From assembly GCA_035373905.1 (NCBI GenBank), contig DAOSOK010000054.1, forward strand, positions 1-25,061: a stretch of DNA of 25,061 nt, in the 5' to 3' direction. Below the pieces are notes generated by a model. That model searched no databases. It saw nothing but the letters and a program-made list of their open reading frames with translations, and was not told where the DNA came from. Numbering within the stretch: the first letter of the stretch is position 1; each line of letters starts with the position of its first letter. The stretch comes from Candidatus Ozemobacteraceae bacterium. Its GTDB lineage: Bacteria; Muiribacteriota; Ozemobacteria; Ozemobacterales; Ozemobacteraceae. This document shows positions 16,368-23,317 of the stretch, in pieces. The position numbers and the translations under genes are program-made.

Positions 16368-16421
16368 CGTGCTGAGCCTGTCGAAGCACGAATGCTCTCG
16401 CCCTTCGACAGACGCAGGGCG
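16368..16421. repeat. Twin-hairpin REP-like repeat with complementary loops
   Basis: There are two consecutive hairpins with 6-bp stems and 11-nt loops: CGTGCT/AGCACG (16368-16373 with 16385-16390) and CGCCCT/AGGGCG (16399-16404 with 16416-16421). The two loops are complementary to each other at 9 of 11 positions, and extended arms CTGTCGAAG (16378-16386) and CTTCGACAG (16403-16411) can pair instead. I recall the CTGAGCCTGTCGAAG core as a dispersed repeat in many bacterial genomes. It sits about 90 bp downstream of the hybrid kinase gene. Confidence 0.7.
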
Positions 16422-16499
16422 AACGGGGGCATCATGTCGATGAGGATACAATGTATTGCTCGTGATACGTGGCGCCCAACTTACGAGACGCGCGGAAAC

Positions 16500-16712
16500 T
16501 CAAGAGGCTTTCTTCAGCAGGAGATGTTGAAAGTCGCGCTCTCCGCCCTTTCTGTGATGTTCCCGGAAGAACCGCTTGGGAGCGTGACACACCGGGCATT
16601 CCCATGTTTCGAGAACGTCGGCGAACGATGTGCAGGAAGGAACATGATGCAGAAGGTCGCCCTTCACCGGTTGATACAGGTATCCGCACAGAGAACACTC
16701 GTATTCCTTCAT
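16500..16712 (-). CDS. Rubredoxin-like protein
   Basis: The protein has 70 residues. YECSLCGYLYQPVKGD at the N-terminus (C6/C9) and WECPVCHAPKRFF (C39/C42) reproduce the two CxxC knuckles of rubredoxin, which hold one Fe in a tetrahedral Cys4 site for single-electron transfer in the cytoplasm. The spacing between knuckles is slightly short (29 residues). The loop carries an extra cysteine (C27), and the tail after residue 52 is longer than usual. GAGG precedes the ATG by 8 nt, and a promoter-like element lies just upstream. It is flanked by signalling genes rather than an obvious redox partner. A role in oxidative-stress electron transfer is possible but not shown. Confidence 0.85.
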   Translation of the reverse strand: MKEYECSLCGYLYQPVKGDLLHHVPSCTSFADVLETWECPVCHAPKRFFREHHRKGGERDFQHLLLKKAS

Positions 16713-16727
16713 TTACCGATCCTCATA

Positions 16728-16756
16728 ACTATATATTATTATATATGTATATTCAA
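16728..16756 (-). promoter_or_regulatory. Candidate sigma-70-type promoter for the rubredoxin gene
   Basis: On the minus strand TTGAAT (16751-16756) and TATAGT (16728-16733) are separated by exactly 17 nt, within a very AT-rich stretch. The implied transcription start falls close to the Shine-Dalgarno sequence, so a slightly upstream TATAAT may be the real -10. Confidence 0.4.
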
Positions 16757-16759
16757 GAA

Positions 16760-16804
16760 AAACACCCCCCGTCATGGATTCGGCGGATGCAGGCGAGGGT
16801 GTTT
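16760..16804 (-). terminator. Hairpin with following T-rich tract, minus strand
   Basis: AAACACCC (read from 16804 to 16797) pairs with GGGTGTTT (16767 to 16760) around a loop of about 29 nt, and transcription would continue into TTC and TTG. It lies 160 bp downstream of the NarL-type regulator stop and just upstream of the rubredoxin promoter, so it may end the regulator transcript. The large loop makes it a weak terminator candidate. Confidence 0.4.
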
Positions 16805-16963
16805 CATGCCCGGCTGATCTCTTCTTTCGCCGGGAATATCAGGGACATCACATCACAGATGCCTCTCACTTTCACTCCGGCATGAGGGTACAATAAAAGG
16901 CCGAACGAAGAGAATCCCGGCGAAGATCCAAAAATCTAGTGAAAAACCGCTATCCCTTCGCGG

Positions 16964-17608
16964 TCACCCAAGGCCCTTCTCGAGAGCGAACCGGAGCAGG
17001 CCGACCGCATTGTTGAGGTGAAGCTTCCGCATCATGTTGGCGCGGTGGTTCTCGACGGTGAATTTGCTGATGCTGAGTTCATCCGCAATGCATCGACTCG
17101 TCTTTCCCCTGGCGATCAGCGTCAAGATCTGCTTTTCGCGTTTCGTCAGCAGTTCTACGGAAGGTGCCCCCGGCTGGCTCATCGACTGGATTTGTCGCTC
17201 CCCGAGAAGCCGCGTGACGGCCGGCGAAACATACATTTTCCCGTCCCTGATGGCCTGGATGGCGAGAAGGGTTTCATCGGCAGCGTCGCTCTTCGTGAGA
17301 AACCCCGCTGCACCCAGGGTTTTGGCCTGCTCGAAATGCTCGTAGTCGGTGAACATGGACAAAATGAGGACGGTCACATCCGGATACCGCTGCCTGATCT
17401 CTTTCAGCGCCACGAGGCCGTCCATTTCGGGCATGGCGATGTCGGTGATCACCATTTCGCACGGAACGCTTTTCAGTATATCCGTCAACTGCCTGCCATC
17501 TCCGGCCTCGGCAACGACACGCAGCCCCTCAACGGAATCGATGATTTTCTTCAGGCACTCCCTGAACATCCGATGATCATCGGCAAGAACGATTCTGAAC
17601 TCTCTCAT
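16964..17608 (-). CDS. NarL/FixJ-family response regulator
   Basis: The protein has 214 residues. The receiver domain (about 4-120) carries ADDH at 9-12, the phosphoacceptor D56 in MVITDIAMPEMDG, and TKSDA with the conserved lysine. The C-terminal LuxR/NarL helix-turn-helix (about 150-212) reads LTKREKQILTLIARGKTS, then IADELSISKFTVENHRANMMRKL. It should dimerise and bind DNA on phosphorylation. The HisKA_3 hybrid kinase at 14200-16281 is the obvious candidate partner. The ATG at 17608 starts at the receiver's first strand. In-frame starts further upstream (17653, 17779) lack ribosome-binding sites and would add an unstructured leader. The gene is divergent from the lone receiver gene. Confidence 0.92.
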   Translation of the reverse strand: MREFRIVLADDHRMFRECLKKIIDSVEGLRVVAEAGDGRQLTDILKSVPCEMVITDIAMPEMDGLVALKEIRQRYPDVTVLILSMFTDYEHFEQAKTLGAAGFLTKSDAADETLLAIQAIRDGKMYVSPAVTRLLGERQIQSMSQPGAPSVELLTKREKQILTLIARGKTSRCIADELSISKFTVENHRANMMRKLHLNNAVGLLRFALEKGLG

Positions 17609-17659
17609 ACTCTCACTCTTATGCAGGCGTTTTGTCTCTTTATTGAACGCCATGGACAG

Positions 17660-17678
17660 GGTACTACGTTTACGTACC
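17660..17678. promoter_or_regulatory. Dyad GGTAC-N9-GTACC upstream of the NarL-type regulator
   Basis: The 19-bp element has outer arms GGTAC/GTACC and an overlapping TACGT/ACGTA dyad. It lies 52 bp upstream of the regulator's start, inside the divergent promoter region shared with the lone receiver. It could be an autoregulatory operator. The sequence alone does not prove this. Confidence 0.35.
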
Positions 17679-17892
17679 CGACGCAACTCCGTCCTGGGAA
17701 ATTTTCCAAAACGAAACAGGGATTCTGATCGTGTCTTGCCTTTCGTGAACGTCATTTCACCTGCCGCGTGACGGAACAATAGTCAGTTTTCTTCAGATTT
17801 TTGTATATTCGATGGGATACCTCTCCCCAAAAGCCAGGAGGATACTGTCGTCACAGAAGCATTACCAGGAGAGACGGGAGGATCCACGAGAC

Positions 17893-18351
17893 ATGGCTGT
17901 ACAGGGAATGTCGGTCCAGACGGATGACGCAAGGGCGGTGAAAAATTCGTTTGCGAAAAGGGGGGAAAAGCGAACGGTCCTGCTGGTCGACGATGACGAG
18001 CTTGTCCGCAAGGTGGTCGGCATCCAGCTTTCCTATCTTGGATTCCGCGTACTGACGGCGGAAAACGGCATGGATGGGCTGAGGGTATTCCGGCTGAACG
18101 CATCCGATATTTCGCTCGTCCTGCTCGACCACAAGATGCCCATCATGGACGGCATGACCCTGCTGCCGTTCCTGCGCCGCATCAGGCCTGGAATTTCGGT
18201 GATCATGATCAGCGGATCGGTCGAGGAACTAGAACTCGACAAGACACAGGAACAACCGGACCGTTTCGTTCGGAAGCCATTCGAGTTCGAAGAGCTGCAG
18301 GACCACATCAGAAATATACTTTCAACGATAGAAAAACGTGAATGCGATTGA
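17893..18351 (+). CDS. Stand-alone receiver (CheY-like) protein
   Basis: The protein has 152 residues. About 25 unstructured residues precede one receiver domain with the DDD acidic pocket (33-35), phosphoacceptor D79 in LVLLDHKMPIMDG, a conserved Ser (ISGS) and K128 in FVRKPF. No output domain is present, so it would act by protein contact or as a phosphate shuttle. The start at 17893 has GGGAGGA about 10 nt upstream. An in-frame ATG at 17812 would extend it by 27 residues without a clear ribosome-binding site. Its neighbours are the NarL-type regulator (divergent) and, beyond that, the hybrid kinase, so it may belong to the same phosphorelay. A chemotaxis role is possible because motAB is nearby. 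Confidence 0.85.
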   Translation: MAVQGMSVQTDDARAVKNSFAKRGEKRTVLLVDDDELVRKVVGIQLSYLGFRVLTAENGMDGLRVFRLNASDISLVLLDHKMPIMDGMTLLPFLRRIRPGISVIMISGSVEELELDKTQEQPDRFVRKPFEFEELQDHIRNILSTIEKRECD

Positions 18352-18366
18352 GGACTCGATCACAGC

Positions 18367-18404
18367 AAGAAGCCGGGGTTCTCCGAATGGAGCCCCGGCT
18401 TCTT
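18367..18404. terminator. Strong bidirectional hairpin between convergent genes
   Basis: A perfect 12-bp stem AAGAAGCCGGGG/CCCCGGCTTCTT (18367-18378 with 18393-18404) continues after a two-base bulge into CTCC-GAAT-GGAG. It lies 15 bp after the receiver stop and 14 bp after the end of the convergent secreted-protein gene. No T-run follows on either strand. Confidence 0.7.
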
Positions 18405-18418
18405 CGTATCCGCTATAA

Positions 18419-19033
18419 TCAGCGCCCCATGAGGCGATCGACGATCATGTCGAAATCCATGCTCGCGCCGCGAACGATCCGGTGCGCTTCGCGGGCATTG
18501 TAATCCGTCATCAGGGCGAACCGGGCCTGGCCGACCTGGCGCTGAACGCGACCCGCATCTTGAGAAGCCATACCGGGCAGACGGAACTGGACGTCGGAGA
18601 TCTCGCGCTCGATCTGGCTCAGGGTGCGGGCGCATTCCATCATGTCGCGACGGGTCATGCCCGGGAAAAAGCTGGTCTCGGCGAGCCGGAACAAGCCCTG
18701 AATGCGCCGGAACGATTCACGAAGCATCGCCTGGCCGTTGTCGTGCTGACCGCCGGGGCCGTGACCGGGGAACGGAGCGGGATTGTAGCCGCCGCCGTGG
18801 CCGGGATACGGGGGGTGTCCCATGCCGCCGGGGCCATGACCGGGCTGGGAAGGAGGACCATATCCGCCGTTGCCGGGCTGGGGACCGTGACCAGGCTGAG
18901 AACCGGGTCCCGGCTGATGGTAGCCGCCGTTGCCGCCGTGGCCGGGCTGAGGCTGACCGTGGCCGCCAAAAGGTTCGGAATAGCCCGGGAACGCCAGGGC
19001 CGCCATCGCAACAACCATCAGTATCCGCTTCAT
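18419..19033 (-). CDS. Secreted Gly/His/Pro-rich protein with C-terminal helical domain
   Basis: The protein has 204 residues. MKRILMVVAMAALAFPGYSE is a clear export signal (cleavage around 18-20). Residues about 22-98 are a low-complexity region built from irregular PGHG, GGYG and GPQPG units, rich in Gly, Pro and His, and possibly metal-binding or extended. Residues about 100-204 are predicted to be helical (LRESFRRIQGLFRLAETSFF, MECARTLSQIEREI). No family is recognised. GGAGGA ends 6 nt before the ATG at 19033. A longer in-frame start (19282) is rejected because the extension is explained by a sigma-54 promoter at 19092-19107. It is a single-gene unit ending at a strong hairpin. Conditional expression under RpoN control is expected. 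Confidence 0.75.
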   Translation of the reverse strand: MKRILMVVAMAALAFPGYSEPFGGHGQPQPGHGGNGGYHQPGPGSQPGHGPQPGNGGYGPPSQPGHGPGGMGHPPYPGHGGGYNPAPFPGHGPGGQHDNGQAMLRESFRRIQGLFRLAETSFFPGMTRRDMMECARTLSQIEREISDVQFRLPGMASQDAGRVQRQVGQARFALMTDYNAREAHRIVRGASMDFDMIVDRLMGR

Positions 19034-19091
19034 GAAAAGTCCTCCAGTCCAGATATAAAATCGATTTCGTTCAAACGCGGATATTGGTTTC

Positions 19092-19107
19092 GCAAGCACC
19101 GTGCCAA
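19092..19107 (-). promoter_or_regulatory. Sigma-54 (RpoN) promoter
   Basis: On the minus strand TTGGCACGGTGCTTGC matches the -24/-12 consensus TTGGCACG-N4-TTGC at every fixed position. The predicted transcription start is near 19080, leaving a leader of about 47 nt that includes the GGAGGA ribosome-binding site before the ATG at 19033. Such promoters need an AAA+ enhancer-binding activator, and none is encoded in this window. Confidence 0.8.
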
Positions 19108-19402
19108 TAATGATACTTTTCATTTTTTCGGCTCCCAATAAGGGTTTCCGCGGTTCCATCATGACCCGGCGATCATGACGGGGCCGAATTTTCATCGCCA
19201 CCGGTGCCCGCTTTTTTGCACGTGACCACCAAGCCCCTTCTTTCAACGCCTCAACGCGCGCATCCATTCCTGATGCAGGCATGGGAAAGCACTTACCCGC
19301 GTCAGGCAGGGACCGTCAGAGTTGCGATACGACAAGAAAGCATCCGGGAGCCGCCCGAAGCCTATTCCAAGTGATCCGGGTCGGAGGCCCCCCTGAAAGC
19401 GC

Positions 19403-19429
19403 GAATCCCCCGGCTTCGCCGGGGGATTC
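19403..19429. terminator. Hairpin downstream of glnS
   Basis: A perfect 12-bp stem GAATCCCCCGGC/GCCGGGGGATTC with a 3-nt loop lies 18 bp past the glnS stop. On the minus strand it is followed by GCGCTTTC rather than a T-run, so it resembles a processing or Rho-assisted end more than a classical intrinsic terminator. Confidence 0.65.
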
Positions 19430-19447
19430 TATTATCATGTTTATATA

Positions 19448-21139
19448 TCAGGCCTGTTGTTTCTTCTGTTCCTTGGCCCACGAGTCGCGTAGGCCGACGA
19501 TGCGGTTGAAGACCGGGGCGCCGGGCTTCGAATCCTTGTCGACGCAGTAGTAGCCGATCCGCTCGAACTGATAATGAGTGCCCGCGACGGCGTTCGCCAG
19601 CGAGGGCTCGACCCAGCACTCCTTCAGCACTTCGAGCGACTTCGGATTCAGCTCGGTGTGCCAGTCGACGCTCTCATCTGCGCCGGGATTCGGGACCGTG
19701 AACAGCTGGTCATAGAGGCGCACTTCGGTCTTCACCGCATGCGCGGCCGAAACCCAGTGAGAGGTGCCCTTGACCTTGCGGCCGTCGGCCGTGACGCCGC
19801 CGCGCGAGGCCGGATCGTAGGTGCAGCGGACCTCGGTGATATTTCCTGCGGTATCTTTCACGACCGACTGGCAGGTGACGTAATACGCGCCCTTCAGGCG
19901 GACTTCCTTGCCGGGCGAGAGCCGGTAGAAGCCCTTCTGCGGGTTCTCCTGGAAATCCTCCCGCTCTATGTAGACGACTCCCGAGAACGGCACCTGGCGC
20001 TTGCCGGCCGAGGGATCTTCCGGATTGTTCACGACCTCTACCATTTCGGTCTGGCCCTGGGGGTAATTCTCGATGACGAGCCTGAGTGGCCGCTGGACGG
20101 CCATCACGCGCTGGGCACGTTTGTTTAGGTCATCGCGCACGCAGTGTTCGAGCAGGCCGTAATCGACGGTACTGTTCGCCTTGGCCACGCCGATGCGCTC
20201 GCAGAAATCGCGGATCGCTTCGGGTGTGAAGCCGCGCCGGCGCAGTCCCGCGATCGTGGGCATGCGCGGGTCGTCCCAGCCGTTCACCATGTTTTCCTTC
20301 ACCAGCGTCAGCAGGCGACGCTTGCTCATGACGGTGTAGGTCAGGTTCAGGCGCGCGAATTCGATCTGTTGCGGGTGGCAGGGGGTTTTCAGGGTGTCGA
20401 GGAACCAGTCGTAGAGCGGCCGGTGATCTTCGAACTCGAGCGTGCAGATCGAGTGGGTGATTCCCTCGATCATGTCGGACAGCGGGTGGGCGAAGTCATA
20501 CATCGGGTAGATGCACCAGGTGTCACCGGTGCGGTGGTGCGTCGAACGCAGGATACGATAGATGACCGGGTCGCGCATGTTGATGTTCGAGGCGGCCATA
20601 TCGATCTTCGCGCGCAGCGTCCGGCTGCCGTCGGGGAACTCGCCCTTGCGCATCCGGTCGAACAGATCGAGGTTTTCTTCGATCGTGCGGTTCCGGAACG
20701 GGCTTTCCTTGCCCGGCTGGGTCAGCGTGCCTCGGTATTCACGCATCTGATCGGGCGTCAGCTCGCACACGAATGCCTTTCCCAGCTTGATCAGTTCGAC
20801 CGCGAAGCCGTACAGCCGCTCGTAGTAATCGGCCGCGAAAAACATCTTGTCGGCCCAGTCGAAGCCCAGCCAGCGCACGTCGGCCATGATCGCGTTGACA
20901 TACTCGATGTCTTCCTTGATCGGGTTCGTGTCATCCATGCGCAGGTGACAGACGCCCTTGTAATCGCGCGCCAGCCCGAAGTTCAGACAGATCGACTTTG
21001 CGTGGCCGATGTGGAGATACCCGTTCGGCTCAGGTGGGAAGCGCGTCACGACGCAACCCCCGTGCTTGTTCGCCTTCAGGTCACTTTCGATGATATCGCG
21101 AATGAAATTGGAAACGACCGGCGTTTCGGTATCTGCCAT
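19448..21139 (-). CDS. glnS: Glutaminyl-tRNA synthetase
   Basis: The protein has 563 residues, close to the usual 550-560. RFPPEPNGYLHIGHAKS contains the class I HIGH signature (residues 43-46), and the KMSKS-equivalent is VMSKR near residue 270. The anticodon-binding beta-barrel region follows, with GTSHWVSAAHAVKTEVRLYD typical of GlnRS. It charges tRNA-Gln with glutamine in the cytoplasm; direct GlnRS is absent from many bacteria, which use the amidotransferase route instead. The start at 21139 (MADTETPVVSNFIRD) matches the family's N-terminus. A longer frame to 21262 has no support and would cross the candidate promoter. The gene is monocistronic, divergent from the decarboxylase gene, and ends at a hairpin. 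Confidence 0.96.
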   Translation of the reverse strand: MADTETPVVSNFIRDIIESDLKANKHGGCVVTRFPPEPNGYLHIGHAKSICLNFGLARDYKGVCHLRMDDTNPIKEDIEYVNAIMADVRWLGFDWADKMFFAADYYERLYGFAVELIKLGKAFVCELTPDQMREYRGTLTQPGKESPFRNRTIEENLDLFDRMRKGEFPDGSRTLRAKIDMAASNINMRDPVIYRILRSTHHRTGDTWCIYPMYDFAHPLSDMIEGITHSICTLEFEDHRPLYDWFLDTLKTPCHPQQIEFARLNLTYTVMSKRRLLTLVKENMVNGWDDPRMPTIAGLRRRGFTPEAIRDFCERIGVAKANSTVDYGLLEHCVRDDLNKRAQRVMAVQRPLRLVIENYPQGQTEMVEVVNNPEDPSAGKRQVPFSGVVYIEREDFQENPQKGFYRLSPGKEVRLKGAYYVTCQSVVKDTAGNITEVRCTYDPASRGGVTADGRKVKGTSHWVSAAHAVKTEVRLYDQLFTVPNPGADESVDWHTELNPKSLEVLKECWVEPSLANAVAGTHYQFERIGYYCVDKDSKPGAPVFNRIVGLRDSWAKEQKKQQA

Positions 21140-21201
21140 ACGCTGCTCAGGCTCCGTCAAGGCTGGAATCGCTGCGCGGGACGAACCCGCACGGCGTGTG
21201 A

Positions 21202-21207
21202 ATTGTA
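21202..21207 (-). promoter_or_regulatory. Candidate extended -10 element for glnS
   Basis: On the minus strand TGCTACAAT fits an extended -10 (TGnTAtAAT), with TACAAT at 21202-21207, about 60 bp before the glnS start. No clear -35 is visible, as is allowed for extended -10 promoters. Confidence 0.35.
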
Positions 21208-21294
21208 GCACAAACCTTCCGGCCATGGTAGAGTATCCGGACGCGAACGCCCCGTCACGCACGGTGCACCCGCATCTCCCCCAGGAGCCGGCTG

Positions 21295-23235
21295 ATGAAA
21301 TACAATGTACTATTGATCGATCGGAACGAGTCGTCGCTGGGCAACTCGACCCGCGAACTTTCCCTGCGCGGCCTGAACATCGTTTCCGCGCGCACCTTCG
21401 ATGAGGCCTGCGCCCTTCTGCGGAAGGACGGCGCCATTCACGTCGTGCTCACCGAGTGGGAACTCCCCCGGAACGCCGCCCCCTCTTCCGGAATGATTCA
21501 CGGCCCGGACATGCTTCGGGAGTTCCTGAAACTGCGCCACGAGATCAACCTGTTCCTGCTGACCGACGAGAAGAGCGGCCCGGGTGTGACGGCCGGCGGC
21601 CTGCTCAACGGCTACTTCTTCAAGGGCGACCAGGACTGGGACGACGTCGTGAACAAGGTGAAGAACGAGGTCATCAGCAGCAAGAACCGCGCGCCGTTCT
21701 TCGAGAAGCTCGTCGAATACGCCAACAGCACCCGCGACTCATGGCACACCCCGGGTCATGCGTCGGGCTACTCGGTCAACAACTCGCCCTGGATGCAGGA
21801 TTACTACGACTTCTTCGGCCCGAACCTGTTCCGCTCCGACGTATCGGTCTCGGTGCCGATGCTCGACTCGCTGCTCCACCCCACCGGCGTCATCAAGGAA
21901 GCCCAGGAACTGGCCGCCCGCGCGTTCGGCGCACGCTACACCTTCTTCTCGACGAACGGCACCTCGACGTCGAACAAGATCCTGATCCAGACCCTGCTCA
22001 AGCCGGGCGACGCGATCCTGCTCGACCGCAACTGCCACAAGTCCGTTCATTACGCCGTCGTGCTCGCCGGCGCCGAGCCGATCTACCTGATGCCCTCGGT
22101 CAACAACACCTACGGCATCTTCGGCCCCGTGCCGAAGAAACGTATATTCGACGCTATGGATAAAGCCCTCGCGGCGAAGAAGAACGTGAAAGCGCTGATT
22201 CTGACCAACTGCACATACGACGGCCTCACCTACGACATCGCCCACATCGTCGAGGAGGCGCACAGGCGCGGCATCAAGGTCATCATCGACGAGGCCTGGT
22301 ACGGCTACGCGATGTTCCACCCCGATTTCTTCCCCTGCGCGATGCAGGCCGGCGCCGACTACTCGACCCAGTCGACCCACAAGACGATGAGCGCGTTCAG
22401 CCAGGCGTCGATGATCCATGTGAACGATCCGGATTTCGAGCGGATCCAGGACTTCTTCATGGAAAACTTCAACATGCACACCTCGACCTCGCCCCAGTAT
22501 CCGATGATCGCCTCGCTCGACGCCGCCCGCAAACAGATGGTGATGGAAGGCTACAGCCTGCTCTCGAGAACTCTCGAACTGTCGCGTTCCCTGCGCGAGG
22601 CGATCAACTCGCTCAAGAAGTTTCGCGTGCTCGGCCTCGACGACCTGATCTCTGACGAGCTGCGCAACGAGCTCGACCATGTGCGGCTCGACCCGACCAA
22701 GCTGACGATCGACGTTTCGAAGTCTGGCTTCAGCAGTCGCGAAGTGGAACGCCTCCTGCTCACCAAGCACAATATCCAGATCGAGAAATCGACGTTCAAC
22801 ACGCTCACCGTGCTGATCACGATCGGCGCCACCCGCTCGAAGCTGAACCGCCTCTACCTCGCCCTCGAGAACATCGAGTCGATGAGCGGCAACTTCGAGC
22901 ATGCCGACGGCGTGCTGAAGGATTTCCGGCTGGCACTCTCGCCGATACGCTTCAAGCCCAGGTATGCCTTCTACTGCGACGGCGAACTGCTGCCTCTGAG
23001 GCAGAGCATCGGCAAGGTCTCGACTGTGATGATCGTGCCCTATCCCCCCGGAATCCCTCTGCTGGTGCCTGGCCAGACGGTCACCGAAGAGATCGTCTCC
23101 GCGCTCCAGATGTACCGCGACCACCACGTCGAGATTCACGGCCTCAACGATGGCATGATCAAGGTCATGACCCCCGCCGAGGAACAGTCCCTTGTCGCCC
23201 GCGGCTACGAAATCAAGGATCCCATCGCGATCTGA
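21295..23235 (+). CDS. Orn/Lys/Arg decarboxylase, probably arginine or lysine type
   Basis: The protein has 646 residues. The N-terminal about 130 residues form the receiver-like wing domain of this family (KYNVLLIDRNESSL, LTEWELP, GYFFKGDQDWDD). The PLP-binding fold-type I core contains DSWHTPGHASGYS, FSTNGTSTSNKILIQTL, DRNCHKSVHYA, VIIDEAWYGYAMF and TQSTHKTMSAFSQASM with K363 as the Schiff-base lysine. Family members decarboxylate arginine, lysine or ornithine, consuming a proton and yielding a diamine or agmatine. I lean toward arginine or lysine from overall length and the wing domain, but the specificity is not proven. AGGAG lies 7 nt before the ATG. It is followed on the same strand by an NhaC-type antiporter, which fits a pH-homeostasis role. 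One short patch (about 22141-22170) has AT-rich codons unlike the rest. Confidence 0.9.
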   Translation: MKYNVLLIDRNESSLGNSTRELSLRGLNIVSARTFDEACALLRKDGAIHVVLTEWELPRNAAPSSGMIHGPDMLREFLKLRHEINLFLLTDEKSGPGVTAGGLLNGYFFKGDQDWDDVVNKVKNEVISSKNRAPFFEKLVEYANSTRDSWHTPGHASGYSVNNSPWMQDYYDFFGPNLFRSDVSVSVPMLDSLLHPTGVIKEAQELAARAFGARYTFFSTNGTSTSNKILIQTLLKPGDAILLDRNCHKSVHYAVVLAGAEPIYLMPSVNNTYGIFGPVPKKRIFDAMDKALAAKKNVKALILTNCTYDGLTYDIAHIVEEAHRRGIKVIIDEAWYGYAMFHPDFFPCAMQAGADYSTQSTHKTMSAFSQASMIHVNDPDFERIQDFFMENFNMHTSTSPQYPMIASLDAARKQMVMEGYSLLSRTLELSRSLREAINSLKKFRVLGLDDLISDELRNELDHVRLDPTKLTIDVSKSGFSSREVERLLLTKHNIQIEKSTFNTLTVLITIGATRSKLNRLYLALENIESMSGNFEHADGVLKDFRLALSPIRFKPRYAFYCDGELLPLRQSIGKVSTVMIVPYPPGIPLLVPGQTVTEEIVSALQMYRDHHVEIHGLNDGMIKVMTPAEEQSLVARGYEIKDPIAI

Positions 23236-23265
23236 CCGGCCCAGGGGAATTCATCGTGTTTCCGT

Positions 23266-23289
23266 AGGGGCGGTTCGCGAACCGCCCCT
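23266..23289. repeat. Perfect 24-bp palindrome between the decarboxylase and antiporter genes
   Basis: AGGGGCGGTTCG and its exact inverse form a 12-bp-per-arm palindrome with no loop, 30 bp after the decarboxylase stop. It is preceded by GT and followed by TTCAC. I recall GTAGGGGCGGTTCGCGAACC-type sequences as dispersed palindromic repeats in several bacterial phyla. It may end or attenuate transcription into the antiporter gene. Confidence 0.7.
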
Positions 23290-23317
23290 TCACATATATG
23301 GTGCACAATATATCGAA

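Larger units (their letters stand above)
19034..19447. other. Intergenic region, no gene; holds a sigma-54 promoter and a hairpin
   Basis: The 414 bp between the secreted-protein gene and glnS contain no supported gene. The first third is AT-rich and includes the sigma-54 promoter. The segment around 19140-19400 has nothing I can interpret, and the end carries the hairpin downstream of glnS. Binding sites for an enhancer-binding protein may lie around 19150-19250. Confidence 0.5.

Noticed and set aside
18730..18970. CRISPR-like or tandem DNA repeat
   Set aside because: The repetition is the irregular Gly/His/Pro coding region of the secreted protein, with no constant repeat or spacers.
19033..19282. 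N-terminal extension of the secreted protein to an ATG at 19282
   Set aside because: It would bury the signal peptide and read through a consensus sigma-54 promoter, and the ATG at 19033 has a strong ribosome-binding site.
21739..23139. 466-codon frame on the minus strand
   Set aside because: It is antisense to the decarboxylase and its composition is typical of a GC-rich mirror frame.
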